From: Clostridium_AD frigoriphilum
Lineage (GTDB): Bacteria; Bacillota; Clostridia; Clostridiales; Clostridiaceae
Assembly (NCBI RefSeq): GCF_036541405.1
Contig: NZ_JAZHFS010000018.1
Coordinates: 1-64,000 of the forward strand
DNA: 64,000 nt
Direction of reading: 5' to 3'
The position numbers and the translations under genes were made by a program. Positions within the stretch are counted from its first letter, which is position 1; the number at the start of each line of letters is the position of its first letter. Below, one piece after another: positions 19,769-30,200 of the stretch. Below the pieces are notes generated by a model, which had not been told where the DNA came from, searched no databases, and saw nothing but the letters and a program-made list of their open reading frames with translations.

Positions 19769-20182
19769 CTAATAACTTGAAGTTTTTTTACTATATCCTC
19801 TGCCTTTTCCTTCTTGATGTTTTTTAACATCTTGAAATCTTTCTTCACTGTCTTTTAAAAATTTAGTCATTATATCTTCAAACCCACTTACATTTGATTT
19901 GTTTTTTTCTTTATCCCAATCTATCTCCATTGGTTTAATAGACTTTTTAGGAACTCCCGCTTGTTTTATTGATAAACTTATTTTACCATTATCATCAACA
20001 GAAATTACTTTAACTTTTACTATATCATTTTCTTTAAGATGATCATTAACATTTTTAACAAATGTATCTGAGACCTCAGATATATGCACTAGTCCTGTCT
20101 TGCCCTCCACTTCTACGAACGCACCAAAATTGGTGATATTTACTACTTTACCTTCTACAATACTTCCAGCCATTAAGGTCAT
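19769..20182 (-). CDS. S1 RNA-binding domain protein (YabR-like)
   Basis: A single S1 domain spans about residues 5-72 (GSIVEGKVVNITNFGAFVEV, then GLVHISEVSD and GKISLSIKQ). A charged C-terminal tail follows. The 137-residue size and the position after divIC match YabR and general stress protein 13 of Firmicutes, which are thought to bind ribosomes or RNA. The start at 20182 has the SD AAGGAGGAG with slightly long spacing; an ATG three codons later is possible. Last gene of the yab cluster. Confidence 0.85.
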   Translation of the reverse strand: MTLMAGSIVEGKVVNITNFGAFVEVEGKTGLVHISEVSDTFVKNVNDHLKENDIVKVKVISVDDNGKISLSIKQAGVPKKSIKPMEIDWDKEKNKSNVSGFEDIMTKFLKDSEERFQDVKKHQEGKGRGYSKKTSSY

Positions 20183-20263
20183 ATTAAAAAGACTCCTCCT
20201 TAAAAATTATGTTTTTTATTTTATATATTAATTTAATAATAAGTATAACATTAATTATATCGT

Positions 20264-20536
20264 TTAGTTTTTATTGTCCATTACAGGAGTTTCACCTTCT
20301 TTAACAAGACCTAAAATTTCTCTTGCCAATTTCTCTATATATTTGTCAGTTTTAGATAACTCTACTTCATCCTGCAATGTTTTCTTTTCTTCTTTTTTCT
20401 TTTGTAATTCCACATTGTACTTTTGTAATTCTTTTTTTTGTCTGCCCATGGTTGCTTGTTGCTGAATAAAAAGATAACTTACATACACAAGCACAAAAAT
20501 TAATACAAGGCCTCTAATATTAAACTTTTTTTTCAT
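20264..20536 (-). CDS. divIC: Septum formation initiator DivIC/FtsB family
   Basis: Small bitopic membrane protein of the divisome. It has a basic N-terminus (MKKKFNIRG), one membrane span (about residues 8-25) and a Lys/Glu-rich coiled coil to about residue 55. The conserved IEKLAREILGLVKEGET follows. I place the start at 20536, giving 90 residues, since AAAAGGG lies upstream; the frame is open eight codons further. Its place between yabQ and the S1 gene is the classic divIC position. Confidence 0.88.
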   Translation of the reverse strand: MKKKFNIRGLVLIFVLVYVSYLFIQQQATMGRQKKELQKYNVELQKKKEEKKTLQDEVELSKTDKYIEKLAREILGLVKEGETPVMDNKN

Positions 20537-20629
20537 ATCATATACCCTTTTCCTTTCCATGGAATGAGTATTCTTTAAGTTTCCTAAACCTATTCTAATT
20601 TGTATTTCACATTACTTCAAGCTATTTCT

Positions 20630-21034
20630 TTATAATTTATCTTTTTTTTTTATTTTAAGCTTATAAAACAATAAATTAATAGGGTATAATACTACATTCA
20701 TTGCAACTCTAAATAATTTTCCATTAAATTTTAGTGATCTATATTGCAATTTAATAAAAATTCTACTTATAAGTTTTAAATATAAGTATACCCCTATTAT
20801 TAAACATAAATACACATAAAAGTTTATGTACCCCTCATTAGTATACATCAAAAATACAAAAACAACTATAGAAGTTAATGTCCAAAATAGTAAATCCTGT
20901 ATTATTGTTAAGATTTTATTAGGATTTTCAAATCCTCTTATCAATCTATATATATCAAAAGATACTCCTGTTATTATTCCTGATAACAAACTAAAGATTA
21001 TAAGTCTGACTTGGTCTATAATAGAAATTATCAT
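20630..21034 (-). CDS. yabQ: Spore cortex biosynthesis protein YabQ
   Basis: Integral membrane protein needed for spore cortex formation in Bacillus. About four hydrophobic spans are visible in 134 residues (near 8-28, 45-62, 70-87 and 105-125), with the YabQ-like segment SGIITGVSFDIYRLIRGF. The start is seven bases past yabP, so the two are co-translated. Transcription in the mother cell is expected by analogy with Bacillus, but I did not identify a promoter. Confidence 0.85.
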   Translation of the reverse strand: MIISIIDQVRLIIFSLLSGIITGVSFDIYRLIRGFENPNKILTIIQDLLFWTLTSIVVFVFLMYTNEGYINFYVYLCLIIGVYLYLKLISRIFIKLQYRSLKFNGKLFRVAMNVVLYPINLLFYKLKIKKKDKL

Positions 21035-21041
21035 AACGCGT

Positions 21042-21335
21042 CTACCTAAACAATCTTGCTATTACGCTATCTTTTTTAACTTTGCCTTTATCGCTCGTGT
21101 ATACAAAAGAATCAACTTTCCCAGTTATTATAACATCTCCATTTTGCACGTCTAACTTATTCATCTTTAATTCTTGTCCTTTTACCATCATTGTTCCAAC
21201 GTCTGTGTTTAATAATATCTGATTTTCATTAAAGTTTATAACCTCTATAACACCATTAATAGTTAACTTTCTTCTATTTTCAAGCGTTAAATTACTTTTC
21301 TTATCTTCTATTTTTGTTTCTTTTTTTGCTTCCAT
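21042..21335 (-). CDS. yabP: Sporulation protein YabP
   Basis: YabP/YqfC-family spore coat or cortex-assembly protein. The 97-residue protein has a short Lys-rich lead and then the family core (LENRRKLTINGVIEVINFNE, followed by a beta-rich LLNTDVGTMMVKGQELKM region). Start ATG with the SD AAGGAGG. It is directly upstream of yabQ. Confidence 0.87.
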   Translation of the reverse strand: MEAKKETKIEDKKSNLTLENRRKLTINGVIEVINFNENQILLNTDVGTMMVKGQELKMNKLDVQNGDVIITGKVDSFVYTSDKGKVKKDSVIARLFR

Positions 21336-21474
21336 AATATCCTCCTTATTAATTTTACCATTAAAAATCGGGAACTAAGAAGCTATTCTCAATTCTTAAT
21401 TAATGACATATTATTATATTCTTATAAAATATATATGCTTATTAATCTTAATTAAGAATTATATTTAATAACAT

Positions 21475-21735
21475 TTATTCTTTGTCTTCTTTACCTGAAA
21501 TCATTTCATACATTTCTTTTGCACTTTCTTTTGTAACATGTTCTGAAATATTTATAATTTTAGCTGTTAAAATTTGATTTGCAAATTTTATTTCTATAGT
21601 GTCACCTTCAGATACAACTGTACCCGCTTTAGCAACTTTATCATTTATAGATACTCTACCGCTCGCGCAGGCTTCTTTTGCAATGGTTCTTCTTTTTATA
21701 ATTCTTGAAACTTTCAAATATTTATCTAATCTCAT
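21475..21735 (-). CDS. rqcP: S4-domain RNA-binding protein RqcP (YabO)
   Basis: An 86-residue S4 domain protein beginning MRLDKYLKVSRIIKRRTIA, followed by GRVSINDKVAKAGT. In Firmicutes this family (YabO/RqcP, Hsp15-like) binds stalled 50S subunits and supports RqcH-driven alanine tailing. It follows hup and precedes yabP in the usual order. Confidence 0.88.
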   Translation of the reverse strand: MRLDKYLKVSRIIKRRTIAKEACASGRVSINDKVAKAGTVVSEGDTIEIKFANQILTAKIINISEHVTKESAKEMYEMISGKEDKE

Positions 21736-21796
21736 TTATACTTCCCCTTTTTAATATTTTTAGCATTATAAGAATTTATAAATCAAAGTTTCTAAA

Positions 21797-21828
21797 ATAA
21801 AAAACCTAGATATACATCCAGGTTTTTT
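21797..21828 (-). terminator. Terminator after hup
   Basis: AAAAAACCT pairs with AGGTTTTTT, with GAT/ATC pairing inside apart from one mismatch. A T-run follows on the minus strand. It may partly separate hup from rqcP. Confidence 0.7.
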
Positions 21829-21842
21829 ACATAATAGCAAAA

Positions 21843-22118
21843 TTATTTATTTACTATATCTTTAAATTCTTTACCAGCTTTAAATACTGGAACTGTTGAA
21901 GCTGCAATTTGAATTTCTTCCTTTGTTCTTGGGTTTCTACCCATTCTAGCTGCTCTAGCTCTTGTTTCAAAAGTTCCGAATCCAACTAATTGAACTTTTT
22001 CACCTTTTTCTAATGTTTCCTCAATGCTTTCTATAATTCCTTTTAGAGCTGCTTCCGCATCTTTTTTTGTTAGATTAGATTTTTCTGCAATGCTTGTTAT
22101 TAATTCTGACTTATTCAC
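21843..22118 (-). CDS. hup: HU-family DNA-binding protein
   Basis: Histone-like nucleoid protein. The 91-residue sequence starts MNKSELITSIAEKSNLTKKD. It has the dimer core VQLVGFGTFETRARAARMGR and the DNA-binding arm NPRTKEEIQIAASTVPVFKAG. Start ATG with the SD AAGGAGG. Located between mazG and rqcP, as in Bacillus and clostridia. Confidence 0.96.
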   Translation of the reverse strand: MNKSELITSIAEKSNLTKKDAEAALKGIIESIEETLEKGEKVQLVGFGTFETRARAARMGRNPRTKEEIQIAASTVPVFKAGKEFKDIVNK

Positions 22119-22216
22119 TTTTGTTACCTCCTTGTTATAAAATACACTATTAAAGCATATTCTTCACGAATTTTGAAATTCCTTCTTTTTGACCAATTTT
22201 TATTTTATAAATAAAT

Positions 22217-23662
22217 TTATAATCTTTTAGATTTGTTCCATAATTTGTCCATATCTGCAAGTGACATCTGATTTATATCCAAACCTTTGTTCCTTGCATT
22301 TTCTTCTATGTACCCAAAGCGATTAATAAACTTATCTATAGTATAATTTACTGCAAATTCAGGGTCTATGTCAAGTAGTCTAGCGATATTTACTGTAGAA
22401 AACACCAAATCTCCCACTTCTTCTAGTATTTTTGCCCTGTTTTCACCTTTATATACATCCCTTACTTCTCCTAATTCCTCGATCACCTTTTCCATAGCAT
22501 CTTCAAGACATTCAAAATCAAAACCCACTTTTGATGCTTTTTGTTGAACTTTGACCGCCTTCATTAAACCTGGAAGATTTTTTGGAACATGCTTTAGAGC
22601 ATCTGTATAACTATTAAACTGTTTTTCCTTACTCTTAATAATTTCCCAACTTTCTAAAACCTGCTTCGTAGTCTTACTTTCTAAACTTTTAAATATATGA
22701 GGATGTCTATTTATCATCTTATTTGTGATTCCGCGAATAACATCATTTATATTAAAATAACCTTCTTCTTTTCCAATTTTGGCATGGAATATTACCTGTA
22801 ATAACACATCCCCCAATTCCTCTATAAGATTATCCTCATCTTTTTCATCAATAGCTTCTAAAACTTCGTAACATTCTTCGATAAGGCATTTTTTCAAAGA
22901 TTCGTGGGTCTGTTCTCTATCCCATGCACATCCATTTTCATCTCGAAGCGTATCCACAACTTTAATTAAATCGTAAAAATCTTTTGTAGCATCTATTTTT
23001 TTAGGTATATATATTGAGGTTAAATAATCAATATCCTTTTGCCTATCTAATTCATATAAATAAATCTTTCTAGTACTTTCAAGATCTTTTATACCTGCTG
23101 CGCGAACAAAATAAATTTCCATATCTGCTTCATAATACTCAAGTAAGGCAAGTTTTACATCAGATGCTATAGAAAGACTATATACTTGAGTTATTAATAA
23201 TCCTACTCTTTTATCTAGAACTTGGTTTTCTATATCAAAGGCATCTATAATTTTTAATCCTTCAATAGGATCTAATTTCAAACTTTGAATTACTGCATCT
23301 ATAAAACTAACTGCTGGGAAAATTTCTATATCAATTTTATTCTTTGCACATAACTCTATTAAAAGTTTAACAGAAGTTTCTGCAACAAGGGGATGACCCG
23401 GCACTCCGTAAATAATGTCTCCATACAGTTTGTGCTTGCAGGCAAGATCTTCTGCAATAGACCTATATACATCATCAAAATTATTATTTTCTTCATATCT
23501 ATTATCATAAGTCTCAAATTCAATACACAATGTTTTTAGGTAGTCTACAGTAGGATGTTTTTCTGTTCTTAAATAAATATTTTTACTGTTTTTAAGAATT
23601 TCAAGCGTCCCTATAGTTAGTGAATCTATCGCCCCTGGCCCAAGTCCCACAACTTTAATCAT
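22217..23662 (-). CDS. mazG: Tetrapyrrole methylase-MazG fusion (YabN)
   Basis: Two-domain protein. Residues 1-~210 form an SAM-dependent tetrapyrrole-methylase-like fold (VVGLGPGAIDSLTIGT, GVPGHPLVAETSV). The rest is a MazG NTP pyrophosphohydrolase with the motif LRDENGCAWDREQTHESLKK, the metal-binding EECYEVLEAIDEKDEDNLIEE reduced here to EECYEVLEAID, and a second, weaker repeat near 390-430. It probably removes non-canonical NTPs. Length 481 is normal for YabN. It starts 17 bases after spoVB. Confidence 0.92.
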   Translation of the reverse strand: MIKVVGLGPGAIDSLTIGTLEILKNSKNIYLRTEKHPTVDYLKTLCIEFETYDNRYEENNNFDDVYRSIAEDLACKHKLYGDIIYGVPGHPLVAETSVKLLIELCAKNKIDIEIFPAVSFIDAVIQSLKLDPIEGLKIIDAFDIENQVLDKRVGLLITQVYSLSIASDVKLALLEYYEADMEIYFVRAAGIKDLESTRKIYLYELDRQKDIDYLTSIYIPKKIDATKDFYDLIKVVDTLRDENGCAWDREQTHESLKKCLIEECYEVLEAIDEKDEDNLIEELGDVLLQVIFHAKIGKEEGYFNINDVIRGITNKMINRHPHIFKSLESKTTKQVLESWEIIKSKEKQFNSYTDALKHVPKNLPGLMKAVKVQQKASKVGFDFECLEDAMEKVIEELGEVRDVYKGENRAKILEEVGDLVFSTVNIARLLDIDPEFAVNYTIDKFINRFGYIEENARNKGLDINQMSLADMDKLWNKSKRL

Positions 23663-23679
23663 TAACTTCCACTCCTTTT

Positions 23680-25218
23680 TTATTTATTCCTTAAAAATTT
23701 ATTCTTAATTTCTTGATACTCAAATACCCTAAGCAAAAATATAAATATTAAATAAACAATACCGCCTATTAATATGGATATTATACAAGATAACCCTCCA
23801 CTCATTGTATAATTATAGACAATAGCATCACTAAATACAACTGCAACTATCATTATAATAGCAGCAATGGCTGGTTTAACAAAAGCATCGATCTTGTTGA
23901 ATTTTATATTTAAACTTTTCTTTAAATCATGCATATTTAATAAACAACTTGTTATATATCCTAAAATTGTTCCTATAACTGCCCCATAAATATTTACGAA
24001 TGAAACCGAAACCAATATGTATGTCACAATAACCTTTACGATACATCCTAAAGCCAAATTATATACAGGTTTCATATAATTACCTATGCTTTGTAATATT
24101 GCTGTACTCGTTTGTGTTAAGATTACAAAAGGTATACATATTGAAATATATTTAAGTATTTCATATCCTGCTGCATCCTTCATAAAAACTAAATGCATTA
24201 TAGGATAGGCCATAAAAAACATTCCTAAAGAAGATGGCAATGATATAACATTAGACAATTTTACAGCCATATCTACCCTTTTAATCAACTCTCTGCGCCT
24301 ACCCAAATAGAATGCCTCCGCAATTATAGGTACTAGAGACGCACATAACGCCACAGAAAGGGCTAAAGGTACATTCATCAAGGTAAATGCTTTCCCAGTC
24401 AATTGACCATACATAACAGCCGATTGTAAATGTGAAAATCCTGCTTTTAGGAGTTGTTGTGGTACTAAAACAGAATCTATTAATGACATAATAGTCCCTA
24501 CTGCCGCACCAAGTGATATTGGAATTGCAGCCTTACCTAAATCACTCAAAATATGCTTATGTTTGATTTTTTTTCTTACTGGTATTTCTCGTATCACCTT
24601 AAAATATGTTGAAACTAAATATATACTTCCCATAATTGCACCAACCAATGTTCCAAGTGCTGCTCCTCCAGCTGCATATTCAATCCCCTTTGGAAATAAT
24701 AAATATGCAAAAAAAACTCCAGCCACAACTCTTCCAACTTGCTCTATTACTTGCGAAATCGCAGTAGGCCTTACATTTTGTAATCCTTGAAAAAAACCCC
24801 TAAATGTGCACATAATAGATACGAAAATTGGTGCTGCAGCTATTGCCAAAAAAGCATAATATGATTTACTATCCCATTTAAGCAATGATATAATGGGCCT
24901 TGCAAACATTATCATAAATGTAGTAAATACCGAACCTAATATAATCATAAAAATAAGCGTTTGTCTTAAGACCTGCCCAGCTCCCTCCTGATCATTTTTA
25001 GCGTTCATCTCGGCAATAAGTTTAGACATAGCTATTGGCACTCCTGAAGCTACCGCCACAAAGAACATGTAGAGAGGATAAGACATCTGATAATATCCCA
25101 TCCCCTCATCTTTTATAAGTGCTTGTATTGGGATTCTAAAAAACAGCCCTAAAAATCTTGCAAATATACCTGCCATTCCAAGTATAATAGTTCCTTTTAT
25201 CAATGAATGTTTCTTCAT
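23680..25218 (-). CDS. spoVB: Stage V sporulation protein B / MOP-family flippase
   Basis: Polytopic membrane protein of the MurJ/Wzx (MOP) superfamily, implicated in lipid II transport for spore cortex synthesis. The 512 residues contain about 14 hydrophobic spans. The N-terminus LIKGTIILGMAGIFARFLGL is typical of SpoVB/YabM. The position between spoVT and mazG matches the Bacillus spoVT-yabM-yabN order, so the family member could equally be named YabM. Confidence 0.87.
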   Translation of the reverse strand: MKKHSLIKGTIILGMAGIFARFLGLFFRIPIQALIKDEGMGYYQMSYPLYMFFVAVASGVPIAMSKLIAEMNAKNDQEGAGQVLRQTLIFMIILGSVFTTFMIMFARPIISLLKWDSKSYYAFLAIAAAPIFVSIMCTFRGFFQGLQNVRPTAISQVIEQVGRVVAGVFFAYLLFPKGIEYAAGGAALGTLVGAIMGSIYLVSTYFKVIREIPVRKKIKHKHILSDLGKAAIPISLGAAVGTIMSLIDSVLVPQQLLKAGFSHLQSAVMYGQLTGKAFTLMNVPLALSVALCASLVPIIAEAFYLGRRRELIKRVDMAVKLSNVISLPSSLGMFFMAYPIMHLVFMKDAAGYEILKYISICIPFVILTQTSTAILQSIGNYMKPVYNLALGCIVKVIVTYILVSVSFVNIYGAVIGTILGYITSCLLNMHDLKKSLNIKFNKIDAFVKPAIAAIIMIVAVVFSDAIVYNYTMSGGLSCIISILIGGIVYLIFIFLLRVFEYQEIKNKFLRNK

Positions 25219-25315
25219 AATAACCTCCTTATAATCCTATATTGCTGTAAATTTATACATCCTACGATTATAATTATTTAATTTAAGAGATTATTATTAC
25301 TAATACTTCAAAAAA

Positions 25316-25371
25316 TAAAAGTATATATTACTGCAACTATGTTTCAATTGCTTAGTAATATATACTTTATA
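25316..25371 (-). terminator. Terminator after spoVT
   Basis: A 15-bp perfect stem (AAAGTATATATTACT with AGTAATATATACTTT), with a further GCAA/TTGC pairing in the loop. TTTTATTTTTTG follows on the minus strand. Confidence 0.75.
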
Positions 25372-25382
25372 ACCTAATACAA

Positions 25383-25934
25383 CTATTGTTCCATTTGTTT
25401 TCCTAAAAAAGATGCTGCAGTTTCAGCCAATTTTAATTCTAAATTCCCAAACTTTATTCCTGGCTCTGTCGAAATTATTAGTACTGCGCCAATTGCATCT
25501 CCTTCTGTTATTATAGGCGCGATTACTTGAGCACTGTATTTATTCTCAATTTCATCATCATACAATGATATTACTTTTTCAAAGCCTTCACCCAAGACAA
25601 TGGGTTTCCTATTTTCCATTGCTTTTTCTAATTCAATACTAACCTTTTTTTCAACATACTCTTTCTTAGGACACCCACTTACTGATATTATATTATCCTT
25701 ATCGCATATAATTATCGCATTTCCAATAGTTTGTTGTAATGATTCAGCATATTCCCTAGAAAATTCACTTAATTCACCTATAGGCGAATATTTTTTTAAA
25801 ATAACCCCACCTTCTCTATCCGTAAATATTTCTAGTGGATCTCCCTCTCTTATTCTAAGCGTTCTCCTTATTTCCTTAGGAATAACAACTCTCCCTAAAT
25901 CATCTATACGTCTTACTATACCAGTTGCTTTCAT
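25383..25934 (-). CDS. spoVT: Stage V sporulation protein T, AbrB-type regulator
   Basis: Forespore transcription factor. An N-terminal swapped-hairpin AbrB domain (MKATGIVRRIDDLGRVVIPK, then RTLRIREGDPLEIFTDREG) is followed by a GAF-like C-terminal domain over about 60-183 (IGNAIIICDKDNIISVSG, IGAVLIISTEPG). Length 183 is normal. Its own terminator separates it from spoVB. In Bacillus SpoVT controls late sigma-G genes and is made under sigma-G; no promoter was verified here. Confidence 0.95.
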   Translation of the reverse strand: MKATGIVRRIDDLGRVVIPKEIRRTLRIREGDPLEIFTDREGGVILKKYSPIGELSEFSREYAESLQQTIGNAIIICDKDNIISVSGCPKKEYVEKKVSIELEKAMENRKPIVLGEGFEKVISLYDDEIENKYSAQVIAPIITEGDAIGAVLIISTEPGIKFGNLELKLAETAASFLGKQMEQ

Positions 25935-26041
25935 TTAAATACTCCTCCTTATATAAAACCTTATATAATATACTAGCTCTATTATTATCTTTCAAAACTT
26001 GAAATTTTATGCACATTTGTATATGTTTAATTTTAAAAAAG

Positions 26042-26068
26042 AAAATAAGGAGGATTCCTACTTATTTT
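26042..26068. repeat. Palindromic hairpin upstream of spoVT
   Basis: AAAATAAGGAGGATTCCTACTTATTTT, stated by its arms: AAAATAAG and CTTATTTT, with AGGA/TCCT inside and a single mismatch. It lies about 110 bases before spoVT and could be an operator or a second terminator for prsA. Function unknown. Confidence 0.4.
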
Positions 26069-26118
26069 ACTGCTTTTTTTCACTAAATAATTTTATAATT
26101 CTATATTAACAAAGTAAA

Positions 26119-26162
26119 AAAAACAAAGAATACCTTTTTTATATCGGTATTCTTTGTTTTTT
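26119..26162 (-). terminator. Terminator after prsA
   Basis: AAAACAAAGAATACC pairs perfectly with GGTATTCTTTGTTTT, followed by TTTTTTAC on the minus strand. Confidence 0.85.
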
Positions 26163-26181
26163 AAAATTTAAAATTTAAAAT

Positions 26182-27177
26182 TTATAAGTTTTTATCAATT
26201 TTTGTTACATTAGCTTCTTTCGTCCATTTTGTCATTGCTGCTGTCCATGCGGTTTCTTTATTTTTTGCTAAAAGAGTTTTTTCTAATTCTGCCTTAACAA
26301 CTTCAAATTTCTTTGCAGGATAATTTGTTCTTGCAACATCTTTTATTAAATGATATCCAAATTGAGTTTTAACTGGTGCTGAAACTTTACCTGCAGGTAC
26401 CTTAATAGCAGCTGCCATAAACGTTGCATCCATTCCAGTATAATCGAATTTAAAAGTTCCTAACTCTCCACCAGCGGCTTTAGTTCCATCTGTCCCTTTT
26501 TCTTTAGCAAGTTTAGCAAAATCTTCACCGGCATCTAAACGCTTCTTAATAGCTACTGCCTCTGCTTCTGTTTTAACTAAAATATGAGCTAAATGAATTG
26601 TATTTGGCTTTGTTGAATATAACGCTAAATTAGCATTATAGTATGCCTTTGCCTCTGCGTCTGTAACTTTAACATTTTTTGTAGTTTCAGTCTTTAATGC
26701 ATCTTGAATAACGCTTGGCTTAATTCTTGCCTTTAATGCCTCTTCTGTTATACCAGCTTGCGCTAGCGCTGCTTTATACTTTGCATCCGTTCCTAAGCTT
26801 TTCTTAATCTCTAATAATTGCTTATTAATTTCTGCATTTAATTTAGCATCTGTAGGCACTAATTTGAGCTCTTTCGCTTTATAAGTTACAATCTCCTCAT
26901 TAATTAAGCCTGCTAATACCTGCTGTTTTTGAGTCGTTAACGCCGTCATAGCCTCGGTATTAGTTGTGTAATTTGCTCCATATTGTGTTTGCAATTGTTT
27001 AATAACACCTGGTAATTGCGCTTCTATTTGTCCTTTTGTTATCTTAGTACCAAAAACCTTTGCTACTTCAGTTTTTGCAATACCTTCTGGTGTTTTTTCA
27101 ATCATATTACAGCCAATTAACGATGTAGCAAACAACGTTATTAAAGCCGCACTAATTATTTTTTTTACGTTTTTCAT
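26182..27177 (-). CDS. prsA: Foldase lipoprotein PrsA, parvulin-type prolyl isomerase
   Basis: Extracytoplasmic folding factor for secreted proteins. The N-terminal signal peptide ends in the lipobox LIGC (about residues 20-23). A helical SurA-like N-domain follows. A parvulin domain near 190-285 begins NTIHLAHILVKTEAEAVA and contains GGELGTF and FGYHLIK. Length 331 is normal. Start ATG with a GGGGGAAG SD. It is encoded downstream of mfd on the same strand, an arrangement also known in other clostridia. Confidence 0.92.
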   Translation of the reverse strand: MKNVKKIISAALITLFATSLIGCNMIEKTPEGIAKTEVAKVFGTKITKGQIEAQLPGVIKQLQTQYGANYTTNTEAMTALTTQKQQVLAGLINEEIVTYKAKELKLVPTDAKLNAEINKQLLEIKKSLGTDAKYKAALAQAGITEEALKARIKPSVIQDALKTETTKNVKVTDAEAKAYYNANLALYSTKPNTIHLAHILVKTEAEAVAIKKRLDAGEDFAKLAKEKGTDGTKAAGGELGTFKFDYTGMDATFMAAAIKVPAGKVSAPVKTQFGYHLIKDVARTNYPAKKFEVVKAELEKTLLAKNKETAWTAAMTKWTKEANVTKIDKNL

Positions 27178-27248
27178 TTTACTTCCCCCATTCTTATGTA
27201 TATCGTCATTAATTTTTTTGATACGATACCATTAATTTTAACACTAAT

Positions 27249-30200
27249 TTACTTTATTTCAACTATACTTTTTATACGATTAACAATTTCTATCAAACTT
27301 GTAAGTACTTCCTCTTTAATTGAATTTTTAAATTTATATGAAAACGCTGGCTTATTTCCTAATTTGAATACAATACTTCTATTATATTTACTAACCAAAA
27401 CTTTAACTACTTCTTTATTTATTCGTTCAGCCCTATCAAATTCTAATATTATCTCATCCTTGACCTCTTTAATTTCTATTATTCCTACTTTAGCAGCTAT
27501 ACATCTAAGGTATGCAATATTCATAAGGTTTTCAACGCAAGATGGTATGTCTGAGAATCTATCTTCTATCTCTTCTTGTATTTCTTGCATATCTTCCAGA
27601 CAATCAATAGCTGCAATTTTTTTATAAATTTCAATTTTCTGAGACTCATCTTCTATATAAGTTCCAGGAATATATGCATCTATCTTAATTTCAACTGAGG
27701 TTTCAATAGGTTCCTTTTCAACATCGCCCCTTATATTCTTCACTGTTTCTTCAAGCATTCTACAATATAAATCATAACCTACAGCTGCCATATGACCATG
27801 TTGCGCACCACCCATCATATTTCCAGCTCCCCTAATTTCAAGATCCCTCATTGCTATCTTAAAACCCGACCCAAGCTCCGTAAAGTCCTTAATCGCTTTA
27901 AGTCTTTTCTCAGCAACTTCTGTTAATACCTTATCTTTTTTGTACGTTAAATACGCATAAGCTATTCTATTTGACCTACCAACTCTACCTCTTAATTGGT
28001 ATAGCTGAGAAAGCCCCATCTTGTCTGCCTCATATATTATTATTGTATTAGTGTTTTGGATGTCTATTCCTGTCTCAATGATTGTGGTACACATCAATAT
28101 ATCATACTTATTCTCCATAAACTCTATCATTATAGACTCGAGTTCTCTCTCTGTCATCTGCCCATGTGCAATACACACTCTTGCTTCTGGAAGTAGATTT
28201 CCAATGTATGCCGCCATATCTTTTATTGTTTCTACCCTGTTATAAACAAAGAAAACTTGACCTTTTCTATTCATCTCTCTTAGTATAGCATCCCTTATTA
28301 ATTGATCATTAAACTCCACCACATAGGTTTGTATCGGATACCTCTCCTCTGGTGGTGTTTCTATTACACTTATATCGCGAACACCAGTAAGTGACATATG
28401 AAGAGTCCTTGGAATTGGCGTAGCTGTTAACGTAATTACGTCTATGTTTTTTCGAAGGCTTTTTATTTTCTCCTTATGAGTCACCCCAAAACGTTGCTCC
28501 TCATCTATAATTAATACCCCTAGATCTTTAAATTTTACATCGCTCTGAATAATCCTGTGCGTCCCTATTAATATATCTACATTTCCCTCTTTCGTAGCTT
28601 TAATAACAACTTTTTGCTGAGCCGGTGTTCTAAATCTACTTACCATCTCAACTTTTACAGGAAAATCTGAAAATCTTTTGGTAAGATTTTTATAATGTTG
28701 CTCTGCGAGTATTGTAGTTGGCACTAAAAATGCTACTTGTTTACCATCCATAACTGCTTTAAAAGCCGCCCTAACGGCAACTTCTGTTTTGCCATATCCA
28801 ACATCTCCGCATATTAACCTATCCATCGGTTTATCCGATTCCATATCTTTTTTTATTTCCTCAATTGCTATTAGTTGATCTGGTGTTTCATCAAATGGGA
28901 ATTCATCTTCAAATTGTTTTTGCCATATAGTATCCTTGCTATATTTATGTCCCTTAAGTGTAGCCCTAGTAGCATAAAGCTTTACCAAATCCTCTGCAAT
29001 ATCCGCAATTGAATTTTTAACTTTATTTTTAGCCTTAACCCATTCTGCTCCGCCCAGTTTACTGATTTTTGGAGCCTTACCTTCACTACCAATATATTTT
29101 TGTACCAAATCTAATTGTTCCACCGGAACATAAAGTGTGTCTCCAGAATTATAGCTAAGATCTAAATAATCTCTTTTGTGACCATGGACTTCTAATTGCT
29201 TAATTCCTTTGTATACACCTATTCCATGATTTACATGAACAACATAGTCCCCCAATTTAAGTTCTGTAAAACTTTTAAGTTTACTTGCTCCCTTTTTATT
29301 AGCACGACTAACAGCTTTTCTTTTTGATCCACCAAAAACCTCTTTGTCAGATATAATGCATAATTTTAGCTGCGGGTACTCAAACCCCTTTAATTGATTA
29401 CCAAAGGTTACAACCACTTCTCCAAACTCAATTTTAGAAATACTGTCCTTATAGACACTTTCAATTCCTTTATCACGAAGCGTATCTATAAGTCTTTCGC
29501 CTCTAGTTCTTGTGCCCGATAAAATTACAGTCTTGTAGCCCTTACTTTTTTTATCCTTTATGTCCTCGATAAGCATATCTAATTGTCCATGATAATCATA
29601 AATAGTAATTTGAGAAAAAGATATTATTGATCTTGGCTTAAGCACTTTTGTAGTTTTAGCAATAGCGTTTATTGTCATAATTTCAAGACTTTCTAACTCT
29701 TCATATATACGCTGCTTCTCAATTAAAACTTCTGCTTGTTTAGGAAGTATACTTCCTCGCCTTAAAGAAGTTTCATAATTTTCTTCAAACTCAAGATATA
29801 CACTATCTAATTTACCTTGGCATCTTTGTGCATCATCAACTACTATAAATGCTCCTGACATATAATCTAAAAAAGTAGATGTAGTATCATAAAAATAAGG
29901 CATATAACTATCAACGTCTTTAAAACTTCCTGTTTCTTTAAGTGCTTCTAAGTTAATATTAACCAGAGACGTTATTCTTTCTATAGCTTCTTTATCCTTT
30001 TTCTTATGTAAACTTCCGATCATATTTTCTAAATCTTCCTTTATCTTGTCATAACCTTTTTTTCTACTATCCTCAGTTAGTATAATTTCTTTTGCTGGGA
30101 ATATTTCTATTTTTTTTACCTTATCTATACTCCTTTGGGTTTCACTATTAAATGTCCTTATAGAATCTATTTCATCGTCATAGAGTTCTATCCGAAATGG